From NCBI GenBank assembly GCA_017430235.1, contig JAFRNH010000098.1, positions 1 to 64,000 of the forward strand: a stretch of 64,000 nt of DNA, in the 5' to 3' direction. The DNA comes from Paludibacteraceae bacterium (lineage in GTDB: Bacteria > Bacteroidota > Bacteroidia > Bacteroidales > Paludibacteraceae). Position numbers and translations under genes: made by a program. Below, piece after piece: positions 53,650-62,508 of this stretch (positions are counted from its first letter, which is position 1; every line of letters begins with the position of its first letter). Under the pieces are notes generated by a model. That model saw nothing but the letters and a program-made list of their open reading frames with translations, ran no database searches and was not told the origin of the DNA.

Positions 53650-55701
53650 TTACGATGATACCTTCGTGTTGTCCGAGCCTTCTGATTCCGTTGCATTCGT
53701 ATCACTTGTTTGATCCGACTGCGCAACATCATTAGGCATCTCTTGTGTTACTGAGTTTTCCTCTTTATCCCCTTTTCCTTTCTTTGATTCGCTTTCCTCA
53801 CTCAGCTCTTCTGACCTTGATTTCCAAGGACGTTTACCAAAGATACGTTCCACATCATCTGCAAAGATAACCTCCTTTTCAATCAGCTGATTAGCTAATT
53901 GTTTCATACCATCGAGGTTCTCTCTCAGAATTGACTTAGCACGTTCATATTGTCCTTCAATCAGCTTTTTCACCTCATCATCAATGATCTTAGCCGTCTC
54001 CTCACTATAAGGTTTGCTGAAAGAGTATTCAGAAGCTGCCGAATCGTAATAGGAGATATTGGCCAGTTTGTCGCTGAATCCATAATAAACAATCATCGCA
54101 TAAGCTTTCTTAGTGGTGCTTTCCAAGTCGGCAAGTGCACCTGTGGAAATCTCATTATAGATAAGTTCCTCCGCAGCACGACCCGCCAATGTGGCGCATA
54201 TCTCATCGAGCAAATGGTTGACCGTAACATGTTGATGTTCCTCTGGAATATACCATGCCGCACCAAGTGCTCTTCCTCGTGGCACAATAGTCACCTTCAC
54301 CAATGGATTAGCAAATTGGAGTTTCCAACTAACCGTCGCATGACCTGCCTCATGAATGGCTGTCGACTCTTTTTCAGCTTTTGTCAAGATAGCATTTTTC
54401 TTTTCCAAACCACCAACGATACGGTCTACCGCATCAAGGAAGTCTTGTTTCTCCACCGATTTCTTTTCTTTACGAGCTGCTATCAAAGCTGCCTCATTAC
54501 ATACATTAGCAATATCAGCTCCCGAGAAACCTGGCGTCTGACGAGATAGGAAGTCTACATCCACGTCGTCGCTAATCTTCACATTACGTAAATGTACGTT
54601 GAAGATCTCCTTACGATCATGTACATCTGGAAGGTCAACAGCAATCTGGCGGTCGAAACGTCCAGGACGAAGAAGAGCCTTATCCAAGATATCAGCACGG
54701 TTGGTTGCAGCTAATATGATGACACCACTATTCGAACCAAAGCCATCCATTTCGGTAAGCAATTGGTTGAGTGTATTCTCTCTCTCATCGTTTGAGTTCA
54801 TATTCGGATTACGACCTCTTGCACGACCCACAGCATCAATCTCATCGATGAATACGATACAAGGAGATTTCTCTTTTGCTTGTCTGAACAAGTCGCGCAC
54901 ACGGGAAGCTCCCACACCCACAAACATCTCCACAAAATCGGAACCTGACATTGAGAAGAATGGCACATCAGCCTCACCGGCCACGGCCTTTGCCAACAAT
55001 GTTTTACCTGTTCCCGGAGGGCCCACTAGCAAAGCGCCCTTAGGAATTTTTCCTCCCAATTCTGTATACTTATCAGGATTCTTAAGGAAGTGTACAATCT
55101 CCTGAACCTCTTCTTTTGCTTCTGAAAGTCCAGCCACATCCTTAAAGGTAATCTTATTATTAGTATTGTTTTTATCAAATAGTTTTGCTTTTGATTGGCC
55201 CACACTGAAGATACCACCACCTCCAGGTCCGCCACCCATTCGTTTCATCATGAACATCCAAAATGCGACCATAATAACGAGAGGAAGAATCCACATCATA
55301 TAATTAGAGAAGTCTGGCGCCTCTTCGAAGAAGATTTTTGTCTTCTTGTTGGATGATTTATCCCATTCTGTCACATCTTTAGAAATTTGTTCGGCTGAAG
55401 GTATCTGAATCTGAACGATAGGTTTACGTACAAATTTTGCCGAGTCTTTCCCAAACACTTCAGCTATTTTCTCAGGTACAATCTTAACCTCCGCCACATT
55501 CTGGTTACCAATGACATTGATGTTTTCAACCGCACCAATTTCAATCAAATGAGGAATGTCACTATAAGAGAATTTCTTGGATTCAGACGAATCACCGGAA
55601 AACATTATATAGATTAAAAATCCGAAGATGAGTATGTATATCCAATTCAGTGAGAATTTGAACTCTTTTCGAAAGACTGGTTTTTTATTGTTATCTGCCA
55701 T
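53650..55701 (-). CDS. ftsH: ATP-dependent zinc metalloprotease FtsH
   Basis: The 683-residue membrane protease degrades misfolded and regulatory membrane proteins. It has membrane helices at about residues 19-36 and 134-152 bracketing the periplasmic domain. The AAA domain has Walker A GPPGTGKT (227-234), Walker B IVFIDEIDAVG, the pore motif MSGSDFVEMFVGVGASRVRD and the second region of homology ATNRADILDKALLRPGRFDR. The zinc site is HEAGH (450-454). The C-terminal acidic tail (about 640-683) is typical of Bacteroidota FtsH. It follows rsfS after a 150-nt gap carrying repeats, and the receptor gene follows after 44 nt. Confidence 0.97.
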   Translation of the reverse strand: MADNNKKPVFRKEFKFSLNWIYILIFGFLIYIMFSGDSSESKKFSYSDIPHLIEIGAVENINVIGNQNVAEVKIVPEKIAEVFGKDSAKFVRKPIVQIQIPSAEQISKDVTEWDKSSNKKTKIFFEEAPDFSNYMMWILPLVIMVAFWMFMMKRMGGGPGGGGIFSVGQSKAKLFDKNNTNNKITFKDVAGLSEAKEEVQEIVHFLKNPDKYTELGGKIPKGALLVGPPGTGKTLLAKAVAGEADVPFFSMSGSDFVEMFVGVGASRVRDLFRQAKEKSPCIVFIDEIDAVGRARGRNPNMNSNDERENTLNQLLTEMDGFGSNSGVIILAATNRADILDKALLRPGRFDRQIAVDLPDVHDRKEIFNVHLRNVKISDDVDVDFLSRQTPGFSGADIANVCNEAALIAARKEKKSVEKQDFLDAVDRIVGGLEKKNAILTKAEKESTAIHEAGHATVSWKLQFANPLVKVTIVPRGRALGAAWYIPEEHQHVTVNHLLDEICATLAGRAAEELIYNEISTGALADLESTTKKAYAMIVYYGFSDKLANISYYDSAASEYSFSKPYSEETAKIIDDEVKKLIEGQYERAKSILRENLDGMKQLANQLIEKEVIFADDVERIFGKRPWKSRSEELSEESESKKGKGDKEENSVTQEMPNDVAQSDQTSDTNATESEGSDNTKVSS

Positions 55702-55720
55702 ATTCTATACTGTAATTTAT

Positions 55721-55742
55721 TTAGGTGGATTCTATAAATTCA
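55721..55742 (+). repeat. Dispersed repeat, copy 3 (ftsH-rsfS gap)
   Basis: TAGGTGGATTCTATAAATTC aligns with the copies before punA and argH, but lacks the closing CACC. Confidence 0.5.
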
Positions 55743-55785
55743 TTTTGTATGATTTTTGAATTGGTCCCGATTTTCCATTTTGTAA

Positions 55786-55805
55786 AGACGCAATGCATTG
55801 CGTCT
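55786..55805. repeat. Perfect 20-bp REP-like palindrome
   Basis: AGACGCAATGCATTGCGTCT is self-complementary over its full length with no loop, in the gap between rsfS and ftsH. There is no T-tract, so it is not a standard terminator. It resembles dispersed palindromes seen in many bacterial genomes. Confidence 0.75.
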
Positions 55806-55851
55806 CTAACACCGAAAAAAAATCAAAACCCCCGAAAATCAAATGGGTGGA

Positions 55852-56229
55852 TTAAAGTTCATCTGGATATTCCGTGATGACGGCATCCTCCCACAGGTCT
55901 TCCAATTTGTAGAAGTCTCTCAACTCAGGTTGGAACACATGAACTATCACCTCACCATAATCAAGTGCAATCCATTGCGAATTAGCATATCCATCCGTTC
56001 CGAAAGGTTTCACCTTGATTTGCTCACGCACATAATCCTTTACAGAATCGGCAATGGAGGTTACATGAGTGTTAGATCTTCCCTGACATATAACGAAGTT
56101 GCGAAACACATAATTGTCTATCTGAGACATATCTACAGCAACAATTTTTTCGCCTTTCACTTCGCGAATACCTTCCACTATCTTATCAACCAACAAAGCG
56201 GTCTCATCCAAAATTTTCTTTTTTGCCAT
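55852..56229 (-). CDS. rsfS: Ribosome silencing factor RsfS
   Basis: The 125-residue RsfS binds ribosomal protein L14 and blocks subunit joining when nutrients are scarce. The fold elements are visible: LVDKIVEGIREVKGEKIVAVDMS, NYVFRNFVICQGRSNTHVTSIADSVKDYV (the conserved region with CxGxSxxH) and GYANSQWIALDYGEVIVHVFQPELRDFYKLEDLW. It starts 1 nt after the argH stop, so the two share a transcript. ftsH is the next gene, a conserved neighbour in Bacteroidales. Confidence 0.95.
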   Translation of the reverse strand: MAKKKILDETALLVDKIVEGIREVKGEKIVAVDMSQIDNYVFRNFVICQGRSNTHVTSIADSVKDYVREQIKVKPFGTDGYANSQWIALDYGEVIVHVFQPELRDFYKLEDLWEDAVITEYPDEL

Positions 56230-56230
56230 A

Positions 56231-57571
56231 TTATTTGTTCAATAGTTTATGAATAGCATTATCCACTTTTTCGAATGTAAATTCCTTCATGGATTGCTTC
56301 ATTAAATCTTGTATCTTATCATTGCAAAGGTTGCCAATGCTTCCTTCGTGTGTATGATGAATGTTTTTATTTGGTTTGAAATTACCTGCTTCAATATCCA
56401 ATCCCACCTTCTTATAAGCATCACGGAATGGCATACCCTCCACCACAAGACGATTCACCTCTTCCACACTAAAGATAAAGTCATATTTAGGGTCGTCAAG
56501 AATATCCTCCTTGATTTTCACCTCACGCATGATGTGAGTGGTCATCTTCAAGCAATCTCGTAATTCATCAAACACAGGGATGAAAATCTCTTTGATGATC
56601 TGCAGATCACGGAAGTAGCCAGAAGGCAAGTTGTTCATGATCATCATAATCTGCTGTGGTAATGTCTGTATCTTATTACATTTCGCACGAGTCAATTCAA
56701 AGACATCAGGATTCTTCTTATGTGGCATGATACTAGAACCTGTCGTACACTCATCGGGCAGTTTGATGAAACTGAAGTTTTGACTTGTGAACATACAAGA
56801 ATCAAAGGCTAGTTTGGAGATGGTAGCGGCAATACCAGCCAATGCGAATGCAACCGTTTTTTCTATTTTACCACGACCCATCTGAGCATAGATGACATTG
56901 TAGTCCATCGAATCAAATCCGAGAAGGTCAGTTGTCATCTGACGATTCAAAGGGAAAGAAGAGCCATAGCCTGCAGCCGAGCCAAGCGGATTACGATTGG
57001 TCATCTTCCAAGCAGCCAACAACAATGCCATATCGTCTACCAAACTCTCTGCATAAGCACCAAACCATAGTCCAAAAGAGGATGGCATGGCGATTTGCAA
57101 GTGAGTATAGCCAGGCAATAAGACGTTTTTATATTTGTTACTTTGTTCAATCAACACATTGAAGAGTTCCTCCACTCCTTCTGCGATGGAACGAATCTGT
57201 TCGCGAGTGAAGAGTTTCATATCAAGAAGCACTTGATCGTTGCGTGAACGTCCACTGTGTATTTTCTTACCAAGATCTCCCAGTTTACGAGTGAGAAGCA
57301 ACTCGACCTGTGAGTGGACATCCTCCACGCCCTCCTCAATTTCGAATTGTCCCGATTCAGCCAATGCATAAATGCTCTTCAACTCCTTTAGAAGGATGGG
57401 CAACTCATCTTTCCCCAGCAATCCAATCGATTCGAGCATCGTGATGTGTGCCATAGAACCTAGCACGTCGTGTTTCGCAAGGAAAAGATCCATCTCACGA
57501 TCTCTTCCGACAGTAAAGCGCTCGATTTCTTCATTCGTAGCTTTACCCTTATCCCATAATTTCTGAGCCAT
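56231..57571 (-). CDS. argH: Argininosuccinate lyase
   Basis: The 446-residue enzyme cleaves argininosuccinate to arginine and fumarate in the last step of arginine synthesis. It has the fumarase/aspartase-superfamily regions: the first with EEGVEDVHSQVE and KIHSGRSRNDQVLLDMKLFTR, the second with LLPGYTHLQIAMPSSFGLWFGAY and PLGSAAGYGSSFPLNR, and the signature GSSIMPHKKNPD bearing the catalytic serine loop. Length and motifs are standard. It has its own -7 box and a leader with a repeat element, and it is the first gene of argH-rsfS-ftsH. No other arg genes are nearby. Confidence 0.96.
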   Translation of the reverse strand: MAQKLWDKGKATNEEIERFTVGRDREMDLFLAKHDVLGSMAHITMLESIGLLGKDELPILLKELKSIYALAESGQFEIEEGVEDVHSQVELLLTRKLGDLGKKIHSGRSRNDQVLLDMKLFTREQIRSIAEGVEELFNVLIEQSNKYKNVLLPGYTHLQIAMPSSFGLWFGAYAESLVDDMALLLAAWKMTNRNPLGSAAGYGSSFPLNRQMTTDLLGFDSMDYNVIYAQMGRGKIEKTVAFALAGIAATISKLAFDSCMFTSQNFSFIKLPDECTTGSSIMPHKKNPDVFELTRAKCNKIQTLPQQIMMIMNNLPSGYFRDLQIIKEIFIPVFDELRDCLKMTTHIMREVKIKEDILDDPKYDFIFSVEEVNRLVVEGMPFRDAYKKVGLDIEAGNFKPNKNIHHTHEGSIGNLCNDKIQDLMKQSMKEFTFEKVDNAIHKLLNK

Positions 57572-57586
57572 TCAGTAACCTTTTTG

Positions 57587-57616
57587 TTTAACCGGTGAAT
57601 TTACAAAACCCACCTT
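57587..57616 (-). repeat. Dispersed repeat, copy 4 (argH leader)
   Basis: The minus-strand copy begins AAGGTGGGTTTTGTAAATTC and continues ACCGGTTAAA. It is the most complete copy and lies in the argH 5' untranslated region, 16 nt before the start codon. Confidence 0.6.
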
Positions 57617-57648
57617 CTATTCTTTTTATAATCGTATCAATTAAAAAG

Positions 57649-57656
57649 CAAATGTA
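57649..57656 (-). promoter_or_regulatory. -7 box for argH
   Basis: Minus-strand TACATTTG matches TAnnTTTG. Transcription from it would include the repeat copy at 57587-57616 in the leader. Confidence 0.55.
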
Positions 57657-57668
57657 CGAAAATTAATT

Positions 57669-57690
57669 AAGGTGACTCCTATAATATTCA
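57669..57690 (+). repeat. Dispersed repeat, copy 5
   Basis: AAGGTGACTCCTATAATATTCA aligns with the other copies with a one-base shift, and faces away from copy 4, 52 nt distant. The remainder of the 57572-57938 gap is very AT-rich. It contains a 9-bp inverted repeat AAGGCAATA / TATTGCCTT at 57805-57813 and 57856-57864 and no supportable gene. Confidence 0.4.
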
Positions 57691-57938
57691 GTGTTTTTAC
57701 AAAAGTTTCGTAATGAAACATGGAATATAACTTTTTTTAATGTATGAATGCATAGTACGTTTAGGTCAATGTAAGTGATTTTTTATTACCTTAATATCAT
57801 CAACAAGGCAATAAATATTTGCACTAATAAATTATCAAAATATAAAATTTCAATCTATTGCCTTTTTATAAGCTTAATGTAAGTTATTAAATAATAATAA
57901 AATATGACACAAAAAGGGGAAAAATCACCTCATATTTT

Positions 57939-58943
57939 ATGACTCTACAAACCATTTTAGATACTTTTGAATTTATGAAGAAATACACACACGCATGGAT
58001 AGCTTTTATGGCTATCAAAAGATTACAAGTCATAGCAACATCCGAGGATGATGCTATAACAAAAAATGTAAACGAAGAGGTAAGGAATCATGCCAAAACG
58101 CTAGTAAGATGGTTCAAAAACTATCGCGACTTCGTCATTGAAGGCGCATGGTATCCTGATGATGTATTCAAAGACATGAGTACGAGTCACATCGTCAAAT
58201 ACAAGCCTAATCCGAATGGGATACCATGTAAGTTTAGGAACCTGACATCCACCCATTCCATTGCAACTATGATGAGAAAAAAGTCTCCTCTCTACGATAA
58301 ACCCTATACCATCACGCAGGGCAACTGTGCAGACAGATGTGAGTCAATCGCACACAGCATTGTGGATAACTTCAAAATGCTGCACGAAGAGGAACGGGGA
58401 TGTCCACTTGTTCCTTCAAACAATCACATAGCCATGAGGTTCTTCATCTTGAGTCACTATGTGGCCGACTGCCACATGCCTCTGCACTGCGACGAACGTC
58501 CCTTCTCCGACGAAAAGGGTGTACATGGCGCCATCGAACAGAAATGGGAAGAGCAGGTGAAAGCATCATACGAATTAGACATAGACAACAAAAGGTTTTT
58601 CTACGACCCTAAAGGATACCCTCTACCCCTAAGTCTCTCTCCTCTTATGAAAAGTGTGGAAGAGGAAATTGCCTCCCGTCCATACATCCACAGCTGGGGA
58701 ACAGGCAATTCAAGCACTTGGGACTATATGAGTGCAGTATCTCAATATTCTTATCTTTTTGCTCGCTATCTAGTGCCCGAATCTTTCAGTAACACACAAG
58801 GCATCAAAGAATTTATGAATCTAACAGAATGGGGATTACGATTCGATGATTACAACAAAATGATTTTTTGCGATGCGATTGACTCTATTGCCCGAATATG
58901 GCTCCATATATGGATTCGATACAAAAAATGGCTTAAAGAGTGA
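57939..58943 (+). CDS. S1/P1-nuclease or zinc phospholipase C-like protein, no signal peptide
   Basis: The 334-residue protein has the metal-ligand pattern of the S1/P1 nuclease and zinc-phospholipase C fold. It has an early THAW (H18), YPDD (72-75), SIAHSIVDNF (H139), then LSHYVADCHMPLHCDE (H173, D177, H183) and GVHGAIEQKWEEQV (H196, E200). Those last elements mirror the H-x3-D and H-x3-E zinc ligands of P1 nuclease. Secreted family members are processed so that a tryptophan becomes the N-terminus; here there is no signal peptide, so activity in the cytoplasm or a lost function is possible. A start at M13 (57975) is an alternative. Divergent from argH and apparently monocistronic. Confidence 0.65.
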   Translation: MTLQTILDTFEFMKKYTHAWIAFMAIKRLQVIATSEDDAITKNVNEEVRNHAKTLVRWFKNYRDFVIEGAWYPDDVFKDMSTSHIVKYKPNPNGIPCKFRNLTSTHSIATMMRKKSPLYDKPYTITQGNCADRCESIAHSIVDNFKMLHEEERGCPLVPSNNHIAMRFFILSHYVADCHMPLHCDERPFSDEKGVHGAIEQKWEEQVKASYELDIDNKRFFYDPKGYPLPLSLSPLMKSVEEEIASRPYIHSWGTGNSSTWDYMSAVSQYSYLFARYLVPESFSNTQGIKEFMNLTEWGLRFDDYNKMIFCDAIDSIARIWLHIWIRYKKWLKE

Positions 58944-58999
58944 GGCCAACAAAGATTAGGCATATGATGAATTTCACAAAATAATTTCTACAAATTTAT

Positions 59000-59007
59000 T
59001 ACTTTTG
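59000..59007 (+). promoter_or_regulatory. -7 box for the DUF445 gene
   Basis: TACTTTTG is an exact TAnnTTTG element. It lies 72 nt before the chosen start at 59080 and overlaps the extended frame start at 59005, which it therefore excludes. Confidence 0.5.
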
Positions 59008-59079
59008 TTACACAAACCTCTGATTTGCGTCATTACGCAGATTGAAGGCTTATCGGTTGTATTTTCTAAAATTACGTGT

Positions 59080-59991
59080 ATGTGGTATAACTATTTAATT
59101 CCTCCCGTTGTAGGCGCCATCATTGGCTATTTCACCAACGAATTGGCCATCAAGATGCTATTCCGTCCGAAGACTCCTAAATACATCTTCGGCATGAGGG
59201 TTCCATTCACGCCAGGAATTATCCCAAAAGAGAAAAGTCGCATCGCCACCGCCATTGGAGAAACCATCAGCAAGAACCTGATGGATAAAGACACTATGAC
59301 TAAAAGTCTGCTCTCCGAGGAAATGATTTTGAAACTGAGCAACGCCATCGACACCTTCGTCAACACACAGAAAGAGAATTCCGAAGACGTACGCACATTT
59401 CTTTCTCACTACATCAATTTAGAAGATATGGATAAGATGGTAACGGAGGCATCCGACAAATTTTCACAAAACATCAGTACCAAAATAGCCAATTCTAATT
59501 TGGGAGAAGAGATTTCCACGAAAGTGGTGGAATATGCCATGGAGCAATCCAAAAACTCCCTCCTGGGATTATTTGGCACAGACAAAATCATCCAATTACT
59601 ATCGAAACCAACAGAAAGAATCCTAAGTAAACATATTGGAAATATTCTAAGCAACAATGCAAAAGAAATAATTAGTCCGATGGTAGACGGGCAGGTTAAC
59701 AGCTTCTTGGAGACCCCTGTATGCGATTTCATACAAGGGAGAGAAGAGAGAATTGAAAAGATAAAAACAATGATTTTAGATGCTTATAAAAACATCATCT
59801 CCAATCAGTTGCCACGCATACTTGAATCTATCGACATCAAGAAAATCGTGGAGGATAGAATCAACGAAATGAAAATAGAGGAGACCGAACAACTCACATA
59901 CGGTGTGGTCAGCAATGAACTACGTGCTATCGTGCTATTAGGTGCACTTCTTGGAGGAATTATCGGATTGGCCAACCTGGCCTTCATTTAA
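59080..59991 (+). CDS. DUF445 family membrane protein
   Basis: The start at 59080 gives 303 residues beginning MWYNYLIPPVVGAIIGYFTN, the conserved DUF445 opening, then ELAIKMLFRP and FTPGIIPKEKSRIATAIGETI. Glycine-rich membrane segments at both ends (the last is IVLLGALLGGIIGLANLAFI) flank a long helical soluble region (about 50-270) rich in lysine, glutamate and serine. The family is widespread in Bacillota and Bacteroidota; its function is not established. It converges on sppA with 24 nt between stops. Confidence 0.85.
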   Translation: MWYNYLIPPVVGAIIGYFTNELAIKMLFRPKTPKYIFGMRVPFTPGIIPKEKSRIATAIGETISKNLMDKDTMTKSLLSEEMILKLSNAIDTFVNTQKENSEDVRTFLSHYINLEDMDKMVTEASDKFSQNISTKIANSNLGEEISTKVVEYAMEQSKNSLLGLFGTDKIIQLLSKPTERILSKHIGNILSNNAKEIISPMVDGQVNSFLETPVCDFIQGREERIEKIKTMILDAYKNIISNQLPRILESIDIKKIVEDRINEMKIEETEQLTYGVVSNELRAIVLLGALLGGIIGLANLAFI

Positions 59992-60010
59992 GGTAGGTTC
60001 TACGAAAACA
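59987..60010 (+). repeat. Dispersed repeat, copy 6 (degenerate)
   Basis: AAGGTAGGTTCTACGAAAAC keeps the AAGGTRGGTTCTA core and overlaps the DUF445 stop codon between convergent genes. Confidence 0.35.
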
Positions 60011-60015
60011 ACGCT

Positions 60016-61767
60016 CTACTTTACGGATACCGAATATGGCATAATAGCCTGATGGAAGTCGAGACGTTCTAATTTATTTAAGATCTCCTTCTCACGAGAC
60101 AAAATCTCAGAATGAAACATTTTCTCATAACCAAGATGTGGCAACTCACTCAGTTGCTCAAATGCGCTTTTCAGTTCCGGATAAGATACCACAGCATAAT
60201 TATCGCCCAACTCTGATAATTTAGCCGCATAGGAGATTGCATCCTTAAGGGTGCCCAACTGATCCACCAAACCAATATTCAGCGCATCTACTCCACTCCA
60301 CACGCGACCTTCAGCAATCTTCTCCACCTCACTCTTATCCATATTCCTGCCTTCCGAACAACGAGTCAGAAAAGTATCATACACCTCAGCCACATGAGAT
60401 TGAAGGACAGCCGTCTCCGTCTCATCCAAAGGACGAGTGAAATTTGAGAGCAAGTCTGCATAAGGATTTGTTTTCACCACTTCATGTTTAACTCCCAACT
60501 TATTCATCAGTTTATTGACATTCGGAATAACACCAAAAACACCGATGGAACCGGTGATTGTCTTCGAATCAGCATAGATATAATTAGCTCCTGCCGAAAG
60601 ATAATAGCCACCTGATGCCGCATAGTCTCCCATACTCACCACCACTGGTTTCTTCTCCTTTAAAAGTTTCACGCCACGCCAAATCTGTTCAGCGCCATAA
60701 GCACTTCCTCCTGGAGAGTTGACACGTAACACAACAGCTTTAATCGTAGAATCGCTCCTTAAATTATTCAATTGTGAAATCATCTCAGAAGAAGAGATGC
60801 CATCCTTGTTTCCATTGTCAATTTCTCCAACCATATACAACACAGCTATCTTTTTAGGAGAAACTGAAGCTACGGTTTTCTCTATTTCCTGACTGCTAAA
60901 ATAATCTGTCACAGAAACAAAAGGAACCTTATCGTCCTCTTTCAATGAGAGTTTTGTTTTCAGCACAGATTTAATCTCATCCGCATAGCAGATAACGTCC
61001 ACCATCTTATACCCCAAAGCAACCTGTGGTGTTTGGAATGCCATCATCTGATTCGCGATCTCATTAAGCGAATCCTCCGATATCGAACGAGATGCTGATA
61101 TATCCTTTCGCATGGAGTTCCACAAAGCATGAATCAAATGTTCCGTCTGTTCACGATTCGGAGCACTCATCGAATCGTTCGAGTATTGTTCAGTAAATGA
61201 TTTATAGGTACCCACCTTAATCACTTGCATATCCACACCCAAGGTGTCGAGCAAATGCTTATAGAACATAGAGGAAGAGGCAACACCTCTGAAATCTAAT
61301 ACTCCCTGCGGATTGATGAAGATAGAATCAGCCACAGAGGAGACGTAATATGCTCCTTGCGTATAAGTACCCGAATAGGTATAAATAAACTTACCAGAAG
61401 TTTTGAAATCGAGCAGAGCCTTACGAATCTCCTCCAACGAAGCATATCCGCAAGACAAGACTCCTGGTTTAAGATAGATTCCCTTTATGCGATCATCTGT
61501 TTTTGCAGCCTTTACAGAGGAAAGGATAGACTCAAGCGAAGGTGACAATTCAGCATTTGATAACAACTTAGCATAGATATCTTCCTGACTTCTTTCTTCC
61601 ATCGAACCCTCCAAAGGAATATATAAGATGGAGTTGGATGAGACTTTGGCTGGACTTGTAGATGAATAGATCATAGCAGTACCTATACCCAAAAGGACAA
61701 GGACGATGATCAATCCCGAAACAAGTATAGCACAAAGACATGCGAAAAAAGACTTGACAAAACTCAT
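60016..61767 (-). CDS. sppA: Signal peptide peptidase SppA (67-kDa type, protease IV)
   Basis: The 583-residue membrane protease digests cleaved signal peptides. It has one N-terminal anchor (about residues 13-33) and two ClpP-like halves. The catalytic dyad is intact: K189 in VGTYKSFTEQYSND of the first half and S385 in MGDYAASGGYYLSAG of the second, matching the lysine and serine of E. coli protease IV. LRVNSPGGSAYGAEQI supplies the oxyanion region, and ITGSIGVFGVIPN follows. It is 18 nt after pssA and so appears to be the last gene of the phospholipid operon. Confidence 0.95.
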   Translation of the reverse strand: MSFVKSFFACLCAILVSGLIIVLVLLGIGTAMIYSSTSPAKVSSNSILYIPLEGSMEERSQEDIYAKLLSNAELSPSLESILSSVKAAKTDDRIKGIYLKPGVLSCGYASLEEIRKALLDFKTSGKFIYTYSGTYTQGAYYVSSVADSIFINPQGVLDFRGVASSSMFYKHLLDTLGVDMQVIKVGTYKSFTEQYSNDSMSAPNREQTEHLIHALWNSMRKDISASRSISEDSLNEIANQMMAFQTPQVALGYKMVDVICYADEIKSVLKTKLSLKEDDKVPFVSVTDYFSSQEIEKTVASVSPKKIAVLYMVGEIDNGNKDGISSSEMISQLNNLRSDSTIKAVVLRVNSPGGSAYGAEQIWRGVKLLKEKKPVVVSMGDYAASGGYYLSAGANYIYADSKTITGSIGVFGVIPNVNKLMNKLGVKHEVVKTNPYADLLSNFTRPLDETETAVLQSHVAEVYDTFLTRCSEGRNMDKSEVEKIAEGRVWSGVDALNIGLVDQLGTLKDAISYAAKLSELGDNYAVVSYPELKSAFEQLSELPHLGYEKMFHSEILSREKEILNKLERLDFHQAIMPYSVSVK

Positions 61768-61785
61768 AATCGAATTTTTAATGTT

Positions 61786-62505
61786 TTACGCCTTATATGC
61801 TGTAATGACAGACAAAAGGATATAGAACAAAATAATGAATGCGAAACCTCCCAATTGGAAAAGAGCTAACAAGACTGCAGAACCAATGAGGAAGCAAAAG
61901 CGAACCTTATTGTCTTTCCACGTAAAATTCTTAAATTTCAACGAGAACATTGGTATTTCAGCCACCAATAAGTAAGAAAAGATGGCAACCAAAACCAACA
62001 TCACAGGAAGATTAGACAGAATAGGAGCAACCATTCCTGGTAAATAATCTGGAATCAATTCCATTGGCATCATAGGGTCCGACAGAGAGACCAAAGATGC
62101 AAAGAAGATGGCATTAGCTGGTGTTGCTAAACCTACAAAAGAAGACTTTTGACGTTCATCCACATTAAACTTAGCCAATCGCAAAGCAGAGAAAACCGTC
62201 AAGAAGAAGGCTAAAAACATCACCCAATCATTGTCAGAGATAATATCAATATGTTTGAAAACTATGACACCTGGCACAAATCCAAAACTAATCATATCAG
62301 CCAATGAATCCAACTGCATACCAATAGGTGACGAGGTATGAAGCAATCTGGCTACCATTCCATCAAAGAAATCAAATAGTCCTGCTAATAAAATAAAGAG
62401 CAAAGCCCAAAAGAAAAAGCCGTGAAATGCAAAGAAAGAAGCCACACATCCAGAAAAAAGATTCATGCATGTAATAGCATTTGGAATATATTTTTTGATT
62501 CCCAT
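61786..62505 (-). CDS. pssA: CDP-diacylglycerol-serine O-phosphatidyltransferase
   Basis: The 239-residue membrane enzyme makes phosphatidylserine from CDP-diacylglycerol and serine. The CDP-alcohol phosphotransferase motif D-G-x2-A-R-x8-G-x3-D-x3-D is complete in FFDGMVARLLHTSSPIGMQL followed by DSLADM (residues about 48-75), embedded in six or seven hydrophobic segments. It lies 3 nt after psd, whose product decarboxylates phosphatidylserine, so the two steps to phosphatidylethanolamine are coupled. The length is at the usual value for the Gram-positive-type (subclass II) PssA. Confidence 0.95.
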   Translation of the reverse strand: MGIKKYIPNAITCMNLFSGCVASFFAFHGFFFWALLFILLAGLFDFFDGMVARLLHTSSPIGMQLDSLADMISFGFVPGVIVFKHIDIISDNDWVMFLAFFLTVFSALRLAKFNVDERQKSSFVGLATPANAIFFASLVSLSDPMMPMELIPDYLPGMVAPILSNLPVMLVLVAIFSYLLVAEIPMFSLKFKNFTWKDNKVRFCFLIGSAVLLALFQLGGFAFIILFYILLSVITAYKA

Positions 62506-62508
62506 TGT

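Noticed and set aside
57805..57864. 9-bp inverted repeat AAGGCAATA/TATTGCCTT with following T-tract as terminator
   Set aside because: The 42-nt loop and absence of an upstream plus-strand gene make a terminator unlikely; mentioned only as structure in the gap.
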